Of a stretch of DNA of 64,000 bases, positions 45,184 to 54,042 are shown one piece after another. Each line of letters starts with the position of its first letter. Positions within the stretch are counted from its first letter, which is position 1. This DNA comes from CAVTWD01 sp963738325 (GTDB lineage: Bacteria; Actinomycetota; Acidimicrobiia; Acidimicrobiales; Ilumatobacteraceae). The notes under the pieces are model-generated. The model ran no database searches. It was not told the origin of the DNA and saw only the letters and a list, made by a program, of their open reading frames with translations. The stretch covers positions 372,001 through 436,000 of the forward strand of contig CAVTWD010000017.1 in NCBI GenBank assembly GCA_963738325.1, given 5' to 3'. The position numbers were made by a program, and so were the translations under genes.

Positions 45184-45390
45184 CTACGGGCTCGGGCATC
45201 GATCGCTACCCGAATTGCGCCCACGGCGGGCAACATCGCCATCAGCACGTCGTCGACCGGCGGGTGCATGTCGCGTTGCGCGGAGCCGCGCCCCGAGCGA
45301 GGTGAGTCGCAGGATCAACCAGGCACCCACGCCGCTCATCAGCGCCGGGAGGAGCTCCTCGACAGGCAGCCCGCCGACGTGGGCGATCAC
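45184..45390 (-). CDS. small single-TM hypothetical protein, 68 aa
   Basis: Starts with GTG overlapping the DUF899 stop codon (GTGA at 45387-45390). Sequence VIAHVGGLPVEELLPALMSG then VGAWLILRLTSLGARL predicts one membrane helix followed by a basic tail. Similar short membrane proteins occur in actinobacteria, but none has a known role. Coupled to the DUF899 gene. Confidence 0.62.
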   Translation of the reverse strand: MIAHVGGLPVEELLPALMSGVGAWLILRLTSLGARLRATRHAPAGRRRADGDVARRGRNSGSDRCPSP

Positions 45391-46121
45391 GACGACTCCC
45401 GCCGGTCCGTCGACGCCGCGATCCGGAGCTGCACGAGGCCGGGCCGGTCCACGCCGGTCTGCGGCGCCTCGTCGTGCCACACCCACCACACGTACGGGCT
45501 TCCCTGCGGATAGCCCTCTGGAGAGTCCTCCCACTCCTCCTGACGGCCGAGGGCGGTCATGTCTAGGTAGCTCCACGTGCTCCCGAGCGCCTCGTCGCCC
45601 CGGTTGTTGATGAAGTAGGTGCGGAACACTCGGTCGCCGTCGCGGATGAACGCGTTCGTCCCGTGCCACTCGTCGACACCGAAGTCGACGTCGAAGCCGT
45701 CCTTCATCGTGTACCACGGCATCTCCCAACCCATCCGGGCCTTGACCCGCTGGATGTCGGCCTGCGGGGCGCGGGAGGCGAAGGCCAGGGTGGTGTCCCG
45801 GGCGTTCAGATGGGCGACGTGGGCGACTTGGTCGGCGACCATCGAGCAGCCGACGCACGCGTGGTCGGGCCAGCCGTGCACACCGGGTTCGAAGAACGCG
45901 CGGTACACGATCAACTGCTGGCGGCCCGCGAAGAGGTCGAGGAGACTCGCGTTCCCGGACGGTCCCTCGAACTCGTAGGCCTTCTCCACCGCCATCCACG
46001 GCATCCGCCGGCGGTCGGCGGCCATGGCGTCACGGGCCTTTGTCATCTCCTTCTCTTTGACGAGGAGGCGGAGGCGGGCGGCCTCCCATTCCTCGGGCGA
46101 GACGATCGGGGGGGTTTGCAT
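45387..46121 (-). CDS. DUF899 thioredoxin-like protein, 244 aa
   Basis: Member of the DUF899 family (thioredoxin-like fold). Landmarks: VSPEEWEAARLRLLVKEKEM, RRRMPWMAVEKAYEFEGP, LIVYRAFFEPGVHGWPDHAC with the CxxC-like CVGC, and WSYLDMTALGRQEEWED. Function unknown; a redox or stress role is inferred from the fold. ATG at 46121 follows AAAGGAG. It is divergent from the MFS exporter at 46291 and shares its operator-rich promoter region. Confidence 0.9.
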   Translation of the reverse strand: MQTPPIVSPEEWEAARLRLLVKEKEMTKARDAMAADRRRMPWMAVEKAYEFEGPSGNASLLDLFAGRQQLIVYRAFFEPGVHGWPDHACVGCSMVADQVAHVAHLNARDTTLAFASRAPQADIQRVKARMGWEMPWYTMKDGFDVDFGVDEWHGTNAFIRDGDRVFRTYFINNRGDEALGSTWSYLDMTALGRQEEWEDSPEGYPQGSPYVWWVWHDEAPQTGVDRPGLVQLRIAASTDRRESS

Positions 46122-46198
46122 GGTTGGCTCCTTTCGAGCCCGGAGGTGCCCGGCTGACGCCCCGACGGCGGCGGTGACGCAAAGCACACTCTAGTACG

Positions 46199-46251
46199 TT
46201 GACGTCTCGTTCCGAGACGCTTACGTTTTGGTTCGAGACGGAAACGTCTCG
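46199..46251. promoter_or_regulatory. MFS promoter with two perfect inverted repeats
   Basis: TTGACG (46199-46204), 17 bp, TACGTT (46222-46227) form a plausible promoter for the MFS gene. Two inverted repeats of the same arm sequence overlap or follow it: CGTCTCG-TTC-CGAGACG (46203-46219) and CGAGACG-GAAA-CGTCTCG (46234-46251). The arms are the same heptamer in opposite order, so these are likely sites for the TetR regulator at 47909, encoded downstream of the MFS gene. Confidence 0.72.
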
Positions 46252-46290
46252 TTCCCCATGCGGGCCACGAGCGCAACGACTGGAGCCGGT

Positions 46291-47898
46291 ATGGCAGCGA
46301 CACTCACCACGCAAGCCAACACACCACTGTTCGAGCAACCAGCGATCCAATCCCGTCGCTGGTTCCTTCTTGGGATCATGTGCCTCTCGCTCGTGCTCGT
46401 CGTGATGTCGGTGGCGGGTCTCAACACCGCGCTACCCACCATCCAGGAGGAACTCGGCGCGTCGGCATCGGAGCTGCAGTGGATCGTCGACGCCTATGCC
46501 GTGCTGTTCGCCGGCCTGCTGCTGACCGCTGGTGCGCTCGGCGACCGCTTCGGCCGGAAGCGGGCGCTCGTCGCCGGGCTCCTCATCTTCGCGCTGAGCG
46601 CGCTGATCGGCGGGTTGGCGACCGGAGCCACGCAGTTGATCGCCAGCCGAGCCCTCATGGGTGTCGGCGCGGCGTTCATCATGCCCGCCACCCTGTCGAT
46701 CATCACGTCGATCTTTCCACCGCACGAACGGATCAAGGCCATCGCGATCTGGGCCGGCTTCGCCGGTGCAGGAGGCTCGATCGGTCCGATTGTCACCGGC
46801 GGCTTGCTCGAAGGCTTCTGGTGGGGCTCGACGCTGCTCGTCAACGTGCCGATCGCGCTCGGCGTTGCCGCGGCCGTGTGGGCCTTCTCCCCCAACTCGC
46901 GAGACGACACCCGTACGCCACTCGATCCGGGTGGGGCCCTCCTGTCGCTCGTCGGGCTGAGCGCGCTGATCTTCGGGATCATCCAGGGTCCAGAGGACGG
47001 GTGGACGAGCACGTCGGTGGTCGCCGCCTTCACCACCTCGGCGGTCTCGCTCACACTGTTCGTCTGGTGGGAGCGGCGCGCCGAGCACCCGATGCTGCCC
47101 TTGAACTTCTTCCGTGACCGCCGCTTCAGCGTCGGCAGCGGCGTCATCACCGCCTCCTTCTTCGTGATGTTCGGCTTCTTCTTCCTGATGACGCAGTACC
47201 TGCAGTTCGGTCGCAGCTACTCGCCGCTCGAGGCTGGGCTCGCGAGCCTGCCGCTGGCACTCACGTTCGTCGCGGTGTCGCCCCGCAGTGCGGCGCTGGC
47301 GAACCGGTACGGCGCCCCGCGGCTCATGGCCTCCGGTCTCGGGGTCGTCGCGCTGGGCTTCGGGCTCCTGACGACGCTGTCGACCGACACGCCGTATGTC
47401 GTCATCGCCGTCGCTTTCGCCGTCCTCGGTGCCGGCATGGGCATCACGGCAGCTCCGGCCACGGGCGAGATCATGTCGTCGGTGCCGTTGTCGAAGGCCG
47501 GTGTCGGCTCGGCGGTGAACGACACGACCCGTGAGCTCGGCGGTGCGCTTGGCATCGCCCTGCTCGGCAGCATCGCCAACAGTGTCTATCGGGCGAACAT
47601 GGACACCAGGGGGCTCGGTCTGCCAAGCGAGACAGCCCACGCGGCAGGCGAATCGATCGGCGCGGCATCGGGCATCGCCCGGGTCCTGCCGAATGGCGGC
47701 GAGCTCGTCGCGCGGGCGGGATCGGCGTTCACCGACGCCTTCAAGTTCGCCAACGGCGTTGCGGTCGCCATCGCTGTTGCGACCGCGGTCGGGATCCTCG
47801 CCTGGTCGCGCGGCAAGGGCACCGAGCCTGACGTCGAGACGATCAGCAGCAGGGACGATCTCGAGCCCGGGTTCGCCGGCGTGGGCGCCAGCGAGTGA
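46291..47898 (+). CDS. MFS drug exporter, DHA2/14-TM (EmrB/QacA-like), 535 aa
   Basis: Proton-driven multidrug exporter with 14 predicted TM segments. Markers: LNTALPTIQEELGASASELQ WIVDAYAV region, LGDRFGRKRALV (motif A), and GIGSAVNDTTRELGG-like GVGSAVNDTTRELGGALGIA near the C-terminal half. Intact. ATG at 46291 preceded by GGAGCC; an earlier ATG at 46258 is possible but overlaps the operator region. Followed 10 bp later by a TetR gene that probably represses it. Confidence 0.93.
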   Translation: MAATLTTQANTPLFEQPAIQSRRWFLLGIMCLSLVLVVMSVAGLNTALPTIQEELGASASELQWIVDAYAVLFAGLLLTAGALGDRFGRKRALVAGLLIFALSALIGGLATGATQLIASRALMGVGAAFIMPATLSIITSIFPPHERIKAIAIWAGFAGAGGSIGPIVTGGLLEGFWWGSTLLVNVPIALGVAAAVWAFSPNSRDDTRTPLDPGGALLSLVGLSALIFGIIQGPEDGWTSTSVVAAFTTSAVSLTLFVWWERRAEHPMLPLNFFRDRRFSVGSGVITASFFVMFGFFFLMTQYLQFGRSYSPLEAGLASLPLALTFVAVSPRSAALANRYGAPRLMASGLGVVALGFGLLTTLSTDTPYVVIAVAFAVLGAGMGITAAPATGEIMSSVPLSKAGVGSAVNDTTRELGGALGIALLGSIANSVYRANMDTRGLGLPSETAHAAGESIGAASGIARVLPNGGELVARAGSAFTDAFKFANGVAVAIAVATAVGILAWSRGKGTEPDVETISSRDDLEPGFAGVGASE

Positions 47899-47908
47899 GA
47901 ATGTGGTG

Positions 47909-48514
47909 GTGAGTCGCTCGGTGGAGGCGCATGGTCCCGAGGTCGACCCGAGAGTCGAGCGCTCCCGGCGCGTCATCCTCGAGGCAGTCCTCGAGGAGCT
48001 CGGCGAAGTCGGCTACGGCCCGATGACGATCGAGCGTGTCGCGGCCAGAGCGGGGGTCGGCAAGAGCACGATCTACCGCCACTGGCCAGGCAAGCTCGAG
48101 CTCGTCGAGGACGCCTTCAGGACGCTCAAGGCGTCGGTCGTCGCGCCCGAGAGCGGCTCATTCCGCGACCGGGTGGTCGGTCTCCTCGAGCAGGTCGCCA
48201 TGATCGTGGCCGAGTCCACGTACTCGGCTTGCATGCCCGCGCTGATCGACGCCGCCGAACGAGACCCGACGGTACGGGACTTCCACAACCGCTTCAGTAC
48301 GGAGCGCCGGGCGGTGCTGGTCAACCTGCTGCAGGCGGGCGTGGAGCACGGCGACCTCCCACCCACGACCGACCCGGAGCTGCTCGCCGACGCGCTCGTG
48401 GGTCCCATCGTGATTCGGCGGTTGATGATGAATGCGCCATGCGATCCGGGCCTGGTGCCGTCACTGGTCGACCAGATCTTGCCCCCGTCGCCGGCCAAGC
48501 CGAAGAAGCATTGA
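47909..48514 (+). CDS. TetR/AcrR-family regulator, about 201 aa
   Basis: HTH: RRVILEAVLEELGEVGYGPM, RVAARAGVGKSTIYRHWPGK. C-terminal domain ADALVGPIVIRRLMM is of the TetR_C_11 type. Several GTG codons in a row (47903, 47906, 47909) make the exact start uncertain. It is co-transcribed with the MFS exporter and is its probable repressor through the CGTCTCG/CGAGACG repeats upstream. Confidence 0.9.
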   Translation: MSRSVEAHGPEVDPRVERSRRVILEAVLEELGEVGYGPMTIERVAARAGVGKSTIYRHWPGKLELVEDAFRTLKASVVAPESGSFRDRVVGLLEQVAMIVAESTYSACMPALIDAAERDPTVRDFHNRFSTERRAVLVNLLQAGVEHGDLPPTTDPELLADALVGPIVIRRLMMNAPCDPGLVPSLVDQILPPSPAKPKKH

Positions 48515-48619
48515 GGCGTCGAGGCGCAGCTGCGAAGGCGTCGCAACGCCTCTAGCGAAGGTCTCCTCGATCAAGGGCGAGCAAGACGATCGCCCCTCGA
48601 ACGTGCACAGTTGGTCGGT

Positions 48620-48897
48620 GCGCTTCATGAGCAGTTGGAAGGGCCGCAATGGGAGACCCCATCGGTCGACGCCGGAGGCCCATCGTCGAGTGTCGAACTC
48701 AATACGGCACAGCGACGCGACGGTGAACTTCCACGCCGCCGTCGCCGAGCGCCTCGGGCTCAATCCCACGGACGCTGGGCTCTGGGCCTGCTGGACCACG
48801 GGGTCCGCTCCGCGGCGGGTGAGATCGCCCGCTCGACCGGGCTCACACCGCCAGGTGACCACGTTGGTCGACAGCCTCGAACGGCGCGGCTCAGTGG
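48620..48897 (+). pseudogene. MarR-family regulator, decayed
   Basis: Pieces in different frames: DATVNFHAAVAERLGLNPTD, LGLLDHGVRSAAGEIARSTG and VTTLVDSLERRGS together form a MarR winged helix. Missing its N-terminus and wing, and shifted at least twice (near 48772 and 48855). It ends at the 3' end of the convergent ABC permease gene. Confidence 0.7.
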
Positions 48898-49762
48898 ACG
48901 GTGTGCTTGCGCAGCAGTCGGCTCGACACCGGAGCGCAGACGCCGACGATGGCAATGCTCCAGACGAGGGCGACGAGGATCGGGTGATGCGCAGGGAACG
49001 AGTTCGTGAGCCTGGCCGGGTTCGGATCACCGAAGAGATCGCGGCATGCGCCCGCGACAGCGGAGACGGGGTTCCAGTCGGCGACGACGCGCAGCCACGA
49101 CGGCATCCCCTGCGTCGGGGCGAAGCAGCTCGACACGAAGGCGAGCGGGAAGACGACGAGCAGCCCGAGCGCTTGCGCTGATTCCGGCTCGCGCGCCACG
49201 AGCCCGACGCACGCCGTGAGCCAACTCAAGGCATAGGCGAACACGACCGCGATGGCCACCCCCGCGATGATCCCCGTCAGGCCGTGATCGGGGCGCCAGC
49301 CGATGGCCAGACCCGTGAGGACGACCATGGTGCCGCACAGCGCGCTGGAGATCAGATCCGAGATGGTGCGCCCGGCGAGGATGGCGCTGCGGGCCAGCGG
49401 CAGGGTTCGGAAGCGGTTGATGATGCCCGTCGTCAGATCGCTGCTCAAGCCGACCGCGCTCCCCATGGCCGAGGTCGTGAGGTTCAGCGTCACGAGACCC
49501 CCGATGGCAAAGGCCTTGTAGCTACCGCCGCCCGGCAGCACAATCGAGCCGCCGAGGATGTAGACGAACATGATCGTGAATCGCACCGGCTGCACCGTCG
49601 CATCGGACAGCCGCAACGGCTCGCGAACACGTGGACGACGTTGCGGCGGGTGAGGACGATGACGTCACGGACAAAGGCCGCGAGTCGAGACGACGCGGAT
49701 TGGTCTCCCTGGGCGGCGAGCGTGACGCCGGTACGACCGGTGACGACAGTTGCCGAATTCAT
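48891..49762 (-). pseudogene. ABC-2 exporter permease, one frameshift
   Basis: ATG at 49762, one base after the ATPase stop codon. The N-terminus SSRLAAFVRDVIVLTRRNVV is in one frame; after a missing base near 49620 the rest (LRLSDATVQPVRFTIMFVYI, GLVTLNLTTSAMGSAVGLSS, VFPLAFVSSCFAPTQGMPSW) is complete to 48891. Layout is that of a DrrB-like permease. Probably functional if the indel is an error. Partner of the ATPase at 49764. Confidence 0.85.
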
Positions 49763-49763
49763 G

Positions 49764-50743
49764 TCACACCTCCACGAGTTCACGAGCCGGGACCGGCTCG
49801 ACGGGTTCGGAGGGGTGCCCGGTGAGCCTGAAGAACACGTCGTCGAGCGAGGGGTGGTGTAGCGCGATGTCGTCGACAGCGACCCCGATCCGGTCGAGGG
49901 CGCGGACGACTGCGCTGGCGATTCCATCGGTGGGTACGACCGGTGCGTGGAGCCGCCGGCCACCGTCGGCGATCTGGACGTCTCCCGCGACGAGGGGGAG
50001 GAGGGCGTCGGCGGCTGCAGGGTGAAAGGCCGACAGCGTGATCTCAAGGACCTCGCCGCCGATGCGAGCCTTGAGCTCTCGGGCGGTGCCACAGGCGATG
50101 ACGCGCCCGTGGTCGATGACCACGATCTCGTCGGCGAGCACCTCGGCCTCGTCGAGGTACTGCGTGGTGAGCAGGACGGTCGTGCCCTGCGCCACCAGCT
50201 CGCGGATCACCTCCCACACCGCCTGGCGGCACGCGGGGTCGAGTCCTGTGGTGGGTTCGTCGAGGAACAGCACCGGTGGCCGCGATACCAAGCTGGCGGC
50301 CAGATCGAGGCGCCGACGCATCCCACCGGAATAAGTCTTCACGGCTCGGTCGGCAGCATCCGTCAGGGCGAACTGCTCGAGCAGCTCAGCCGCACGAGTG
50401 CGTGCCTGCGACCGTCGGAGCTTCGACAGCTCTGCGACCATGATCAGGTTCTCGGCGCCGGTGAGCAGCTCGTCGAGGCTGGCGTCCTGCCCGGTGACGC
50501 CGATGATGCGACGGACGGCCGGCGCGTGAGCGACGATGTCGAGCCCGCCGACGCAGCCCCGCCCGGCATCCGGACTGTCATCGTCGTCAGCATCCGGACC
50601 GTGGTCGACTTGCCAGCGCCGTTGGGACCGAGCACAGCGAGGATGCGCCCCTCGGACGCCTCGAGGTGGACGCCGGCAACGGCTTCGGTGTCGCCGAAGT
50701 GCTTCCTCAGGCCTACAGCTTCGATCATCAGGCGATCAGCCAT
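49764..50743 (-). pseudogene. ABC exporter ATP-binding protein (DrrA-like), one frameshift
   Basis: N-terminal frame: IEAVGLRKHFGDTEAVAGVH and Walker A GPNGAGKSTTVRML. After a shift near 50570 the rest reads VRRIIGVTGQDASLDELLTG, YSGGMRRRLDLAASL, VLFLDEPTTGLDP, LTTQYLDEAEVLADE and HPSLDDVFFRLTGHP. All catalytic motifs are present across the two frames. Divergent from the TetR gene at 50831 with two palindromes between. Confidence 0.87.
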
Positions 50744-50778
50744 TGTCGTCTCCCAGCGTGAGGACGAGCGAGTGCTTG

Positions 50779-50818
50779 CTTGCCGTACGGTAAGTTCACA
50801 ACTTGCCGGCCGTCAAGT
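50779..50818. promoter_or_regulatory. two imperfect palindromes between ABC exporter and TetR gene
   Basis: CTTGCCGTACGGTAAG (50779-50794, 14 of 16 symmetric) and ACTTGCCGGCCGTCAAGT (50801-50818, 16 of 18 symmetric), centres 23 bp apart, sharing the half-site CTTGCCG. The second ends 12 bp before the TetR start at 50831. A typical arrangement for autoregulation and control of the divergent exporter. Confidence 0.7.
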
Positions 50819-50830
50819 AGATTTGTTCGT

Positions 50831-51418
50831 GTGGCGACGCGTGACACACGGGAGCGGATCCTCGAGGTGGCGGGAGAGCTGTTCACCGAGCAGGGGTACG
50901 AGGCGACCTCGCTCCGCCAGATCGCCGACCGCATGACGTTCACGAAGGCCGCGCTTTACTACCACTTCCAGAGCAAGGAGCAGATCCTCGCCGCGCTGCT
51001 CACCCCGATGGAGGCACTCCTGCAGGAGTTGCTGCGACGGCTCGAGGCCTCCGATGGCATCGAGGGCTGGGCCGACGCCTTGGAGTGGGTCGTCAACGAG
51101 TTCTTCGAGCACCGCGAGTTCTTCGCGTTGGTCGAACGCAACCGGCCCGCGCTCGAGGCTGCCAAGGGAACGATCTTCAGCGACCACCGACAGATGTACG
51201 AGCGGGTCGATCGGGCGGTGCGGGACAAGGGTGACCTCCGCCAGCAGATCCGGATGGTCGCCGCCCTGGCCGCCGTGACCGCGTTCGACGATTGGGCGCC
51301 GGGGCTCTTCGCCGAATCCCCGCCTGACACGCTCCGCGCCGAGCTGATCGCCGCGACCCGCGACATCCTCCAGCTCCCTCGACGCCGGGCCCGCCGGCCG
51401 GCGACGGCGACGGCGTAG
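50831..51418 (+). CDS. TetR/AcrR-family regulator, 195 aa
   Basis: HTH: DTRERILEVAGELFTEQGYE, LRQIADRMTFTKAALYYHFQ. C-terminal ligand domain with FEHREFFALVERNRPALEAA. GTG at 50831 is at the start of homology. Divergent from and probably repressing the DrrAB-like exporter at 48891-50743 through the two palindromes in the gap. Confidence 0.92.
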   Translation: MATRDTRERILEVAGELFTEQGYEATSLRQIADRMTFTKAALYYHFQSKEQILAALLTPMEALLQELLRRLEASDGIEGWADALEWVVNEFFEHREFFALVERNRPALEAAKGTIFSDHRQMYERVDRAVRDKGDLRQQIRMVAALAAVTAFDDWAPGLFAESPPDTLRAELIAATRDILQLPRRRARRPATATA

Positions 51419-51461
51419 CCCTTGCCGATCGTGGTCAGACCAGATCGTCGAACACGGAGCT

Positions 51462-52616
51462 GTGAGCGCAACCGCGCGCCGAGATGCACGCGTGACGACC
51501 GGGGTGCTGCCTCCGATGGATGCAGCTGAGTGGGTCACGCGCCTGCGCATGCACGCCCTTCGGCTGTGGGACGATGGACTGGGGTCGCCCGCGGACGCGG
51601 TCGCCCACCTCACTGCGATGCAGGCGCAGGAGCATCCCTACGCACGATGGTCGGTCGGCCAGCGCACGACGGGATCAGTTCGCGCGTCGGCGGTCGATCG
51701 CGCCTTTGACGACGGCCACGTCCTGCGGACCCATGTGTTGCGGCCGACGTGGCACTACGTCGCCAAGGAGGACATGCGTTGGCTGATCGCGCTCAGCGGT
51801 CCTCGCGTCGAGGCCGGCAACGCCCGGCGCTTCCGGGAGCTCGCCCTGGACGCGCGAACCCTCGCCCGAACGAACGACATCATTGCCGAGGCCGTCGCCG
51901 ATGCTCCGCGCTCGCGCCGCGAACTGGCCGACGTCCTCGAACGCCGAGGCATCGATGCTTCCGGCCAGCGCGTCGCCCACATCGTGATGCACGCCGAGCT
52001 CTCTGCCGTCGTGTGCAGCGGGCCCATGCGCGGAAGGCAGCACACCTACGCCGCGTTCGACCAGCGCGTTCCTCCTGGCACAGGGCCGGTGGGCGACGAC
52101 GCCCTCCGTGAGCTGGCACGCCGGTACTTTGCGACGCGCGGCCCGGCGACACTGCAGGACTTCGTGTGGTGGTCGGGTCTCAGCACCCCGCAGGCTCGAC
52201 ACACGCTCGAGTTGGCAACACCACAGCTCTCGTCGCGCGCCGTCGACGATCGCACCTACTGGTTCGCCGAGCAGACCTTGCCTCGAACGACGTCGCGGGT
52301 CGATCTGGTGCAGTGCTACGACGAGGTGATCATCTCCTACGGACACAGCCGAGATGCTCTGCAGACGCCGCGGGTGACGTTCCCCGTCCCCCGGCATGTC
52401 GCCGGTTTCGTCCACGTGCTGCTCCTCGACGGCCGGCTGCTCGGTCATTGGCGCACCGTCCAGAGTCGTCATGGCGTGGAGGTGCAAACTCGGATCACGA
52501 CGTCGGTCGACCGGAGTGAACGGCACGCGCTCGCCGATGCCATCGAGCGCTACCGACGCTTCGCCGAGCCGTCGCCAAATGCGGACGGACCGAACGTGCC
52601 CCGAGCGCGGGGATGA
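51462..52616 (+). CDS. winged helix DNA-binding domain protein (HTH_42/YcaQ-like), 384 aa
   Basis: Landmarks: LTAMQAQEHPYARWSVGQRT, HVLRPTWHYVAKEDMRWLIA, DFVWWSGLSTPQARHTLELA, and YDEVIISYGHSRDAL. These fit the HTH_42 family, which includes the interstrand-crosslink DNA glycosylases AlkZ/YcaQ; actinobacterial members near drug genes may repair DNA alkylation damage. The QxQ motif of AlkZ may correspond to MQAQEHP. GTG start at 51462 with a weak GGAG; homology begins near residue 20. Intact. Confidence 0.85.
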   Translation: MSATARRDARVTTGVLPPMDAAEWVTRLRMHALRLWDDGLGSPADAVAHLTAMQAQEHPYARWSVGQRTTGSVRASAVDRAFDDGHVLRTHVLRPTWHYVAKEDMRWLIALSGPRVEAGNARRFRELALDARTLARTNDIIAEAVADAPRSRRELADVLERRGIDASGQRVAHIVMHAELSAVVCSGPMRGRQHTYAAFDQRVPPGTGPVGDDALRELARRYFATRGPATLQDFVWWSGLSTPQARHTLELATPQLSSRAVDDRTYWFAEQTLPRTTSRVDLVQCYDEVIISYGHSRDALQTPRVTFPVPRHVAGFVHVLLLDGRLLGHWRTVQSRHGVEVQTRITTSVDRSERHALADAIERYRRFAEPSPNADGPNVPRARG

Positions 52617-52623
52617 TGGGGCC

Positions 52624-53340
52624 GTGAGCGCGGACCCGTCCAGACCGCAGCCCGGCGAGGTGGAGGACATCGGCGCGGTGATCTTCGATCTTGACGGTGT
52701 GCTCGTCGATTCCGAGCCGCTGTGGGATGCGGCGCGGCAGGAGGTGGTCGCCCGCCATGGTGGTTCATGGCGCCCGGAAGCAACCCGCGACGTGATGGGG
52801 ATGAGCTCGCCCGAATGGGGCGCGTACCTCCACGACCGTCTCGGGGTGCAATTGCCGCCACCTGCTGTGGTCGACGAGGTGACGACGCTGCTCGAGCGCG
52901 AGTATCGGCGACGCCTCCCCGTGCTCCCTGGCGCGCCCGAGACGGTGCGAACCTTGGCGTCGCGTTGGCCGCTCGGCATGGCGTCGTCCTCGGGTCGCTC
53001 GGTCATCGATCTCTTCCTGGACGCAAGCGGACTGCGATCGTCGTTCGCGGCATCCGTGTCGTCAGACGAAGTCACTCATGGCAAACCCGCACCCGATGTG
53101 TACCTCGAAGCAGCCCGCCGCCTCGACACGGTCGCTGATCGCTGCGTCGCAATCGAGGATTCGACGAACGGCATCCTCGCAGCCGTCGCCGCTGGCATGG
53201 CGGTGATCGCAGTGCCCAACACCCACTTCCCGCCGGATGACGACGCGCTCGGCCGGGCGGACGCCGTCGTCGGGGGGTTGCACGAGGTCTCCAAAGCGCT
53301 CGTCAGTCGCGTCGGCTCCGACCACCGACGCCCACGCTGA
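52624..53340 (+). CDS. HAD-superfamily phosphatase (beta-phosphoglucomutase-like), 238 aa
   Basis: Motif I IFDLDGVLVDSE with nucleophile D22 and acid D24, motif II Ser-Ser in MASSSGRSV, motif III Lys in HGKPAPDVY, and motif IV AIEDSTNG. It has the alpha-helical cap expected of subclass I members (sugar phosphatases or phosphoglycolate phosphatase). GTG at 52624, eight bases after the upstream stop, so it may form an operon with the winged-helix gene. Confidence 0.92.
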   Translation: MSADPSRPQPGEVEDIGAVIFDLDGVLVDSEPLWDAARQEVVARHGGSWRPEATRDVMGMSSPEWGAYLHDRLGVQLPPPAVVDEVTTLLEREYRRRLPVLPGAPETVRTLASRWPLGMASSSGRSVIDLFLDASGLRSSFAASVSSDEVTHGKPAPDVYLEAARRLDTVADRCVAIEDSTNGILAAVAAGMAVIAVPNTHFPPDDDALGRADAVVGGLHEVSKALVSRVGSDHRRPR

Positions 53341-53364
53341 GGGCCTGAAGAGGGCTGTCTGTGA

Positions 53365-53565
53365 GGCCGGGGGCTGATCGTCGCCGGCACGGCCGCGCTC
53401 GTCTCCGCGTCATTTCCTCTGACCGAAAGGTCTCGACACACCATCCCCGCGGCGCCGACCGAGCGGCTCATCGTCGGTGGGCTCAACCGATACGTCCGCA
53501 ACCCCATGTACCTGGCCGTCGTCGCCGTCATCGTCGGTCAATCGCTGGTGCTCGCCCAACCCGGA
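53365..53565 (+). pseudogene. isoprenylcysteine/phospholipid methyltransferase-like fragment
   Basis: GTAALVSASFPLTERSRHTI, then IVGGLNRYVRNPMYLAVVAV and IVGQSLVLAQPGG: the conserved RYVRNPMY motif and following helix of PEMT/ICMT-family membrane methyltransferases. Both ends are missing. Confidence 0.7.
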
Positions 53566-53768
53566 GGGGAAGGTCGATCAGTTGGCCGTCGAGCACCCAG
53601 ACCTGTTGGATCAGTTCGCCGCGCACGCGTCGGGTCGGTCTCGCTTACGCCTCGAGGTAGGTGTCGATCGTCGTCGTGATGGCATGCATCGGCAGTTGCC
53701 TTTCCTGGGCGCGGCCGGCCTTCGTCGGCCGAGTCGTTTTGGATGGTGGTGCCGAGTTCGAGCTCGGC

Positions 53769-54026
53769 TCAGCGGCGAGCGAACCGTGTGACCGCGAGGA
53801 TCCCGAACACGAAGGTGATGCCGGCGGCCCAGAGCAGCGACATTCCCACGTAATAGGTGGTCGTGTGGTGGAGCAGCTGCTCGGCTCGCGGTCCTTGGGT
53901 GAGGCCGCGAACGGCGTTGACCATGGCCGTGATCGGCTGGTTGTTGGCGAAGGCTTGCATCCAGCCGGGCATGGTCAGCGACGGGCACATAGGCGCTCGA
54001 GACGAACGTGAGTGGGTGGCGGTCAT
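53769..54026 (-). pseudogene. ABC-2 permease with large internal deletion
   Basis: Keeps its ATG with AAAGGA and a few N-terminal residues (MTATHSRSS), then jumps directly to the last 70 residues of a DrrB-like permease: MPGWMQAFANNQPITAMVNA, LLHHTTTYYVGMSLLWAAGI. About 150-180 codons of membrane domain are absent. Pairs with the damaged ATPase at 54043-54867. Confidence 0.78.
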
Positions 54027-54042
54027 GACGGTTCCTTTCGGT

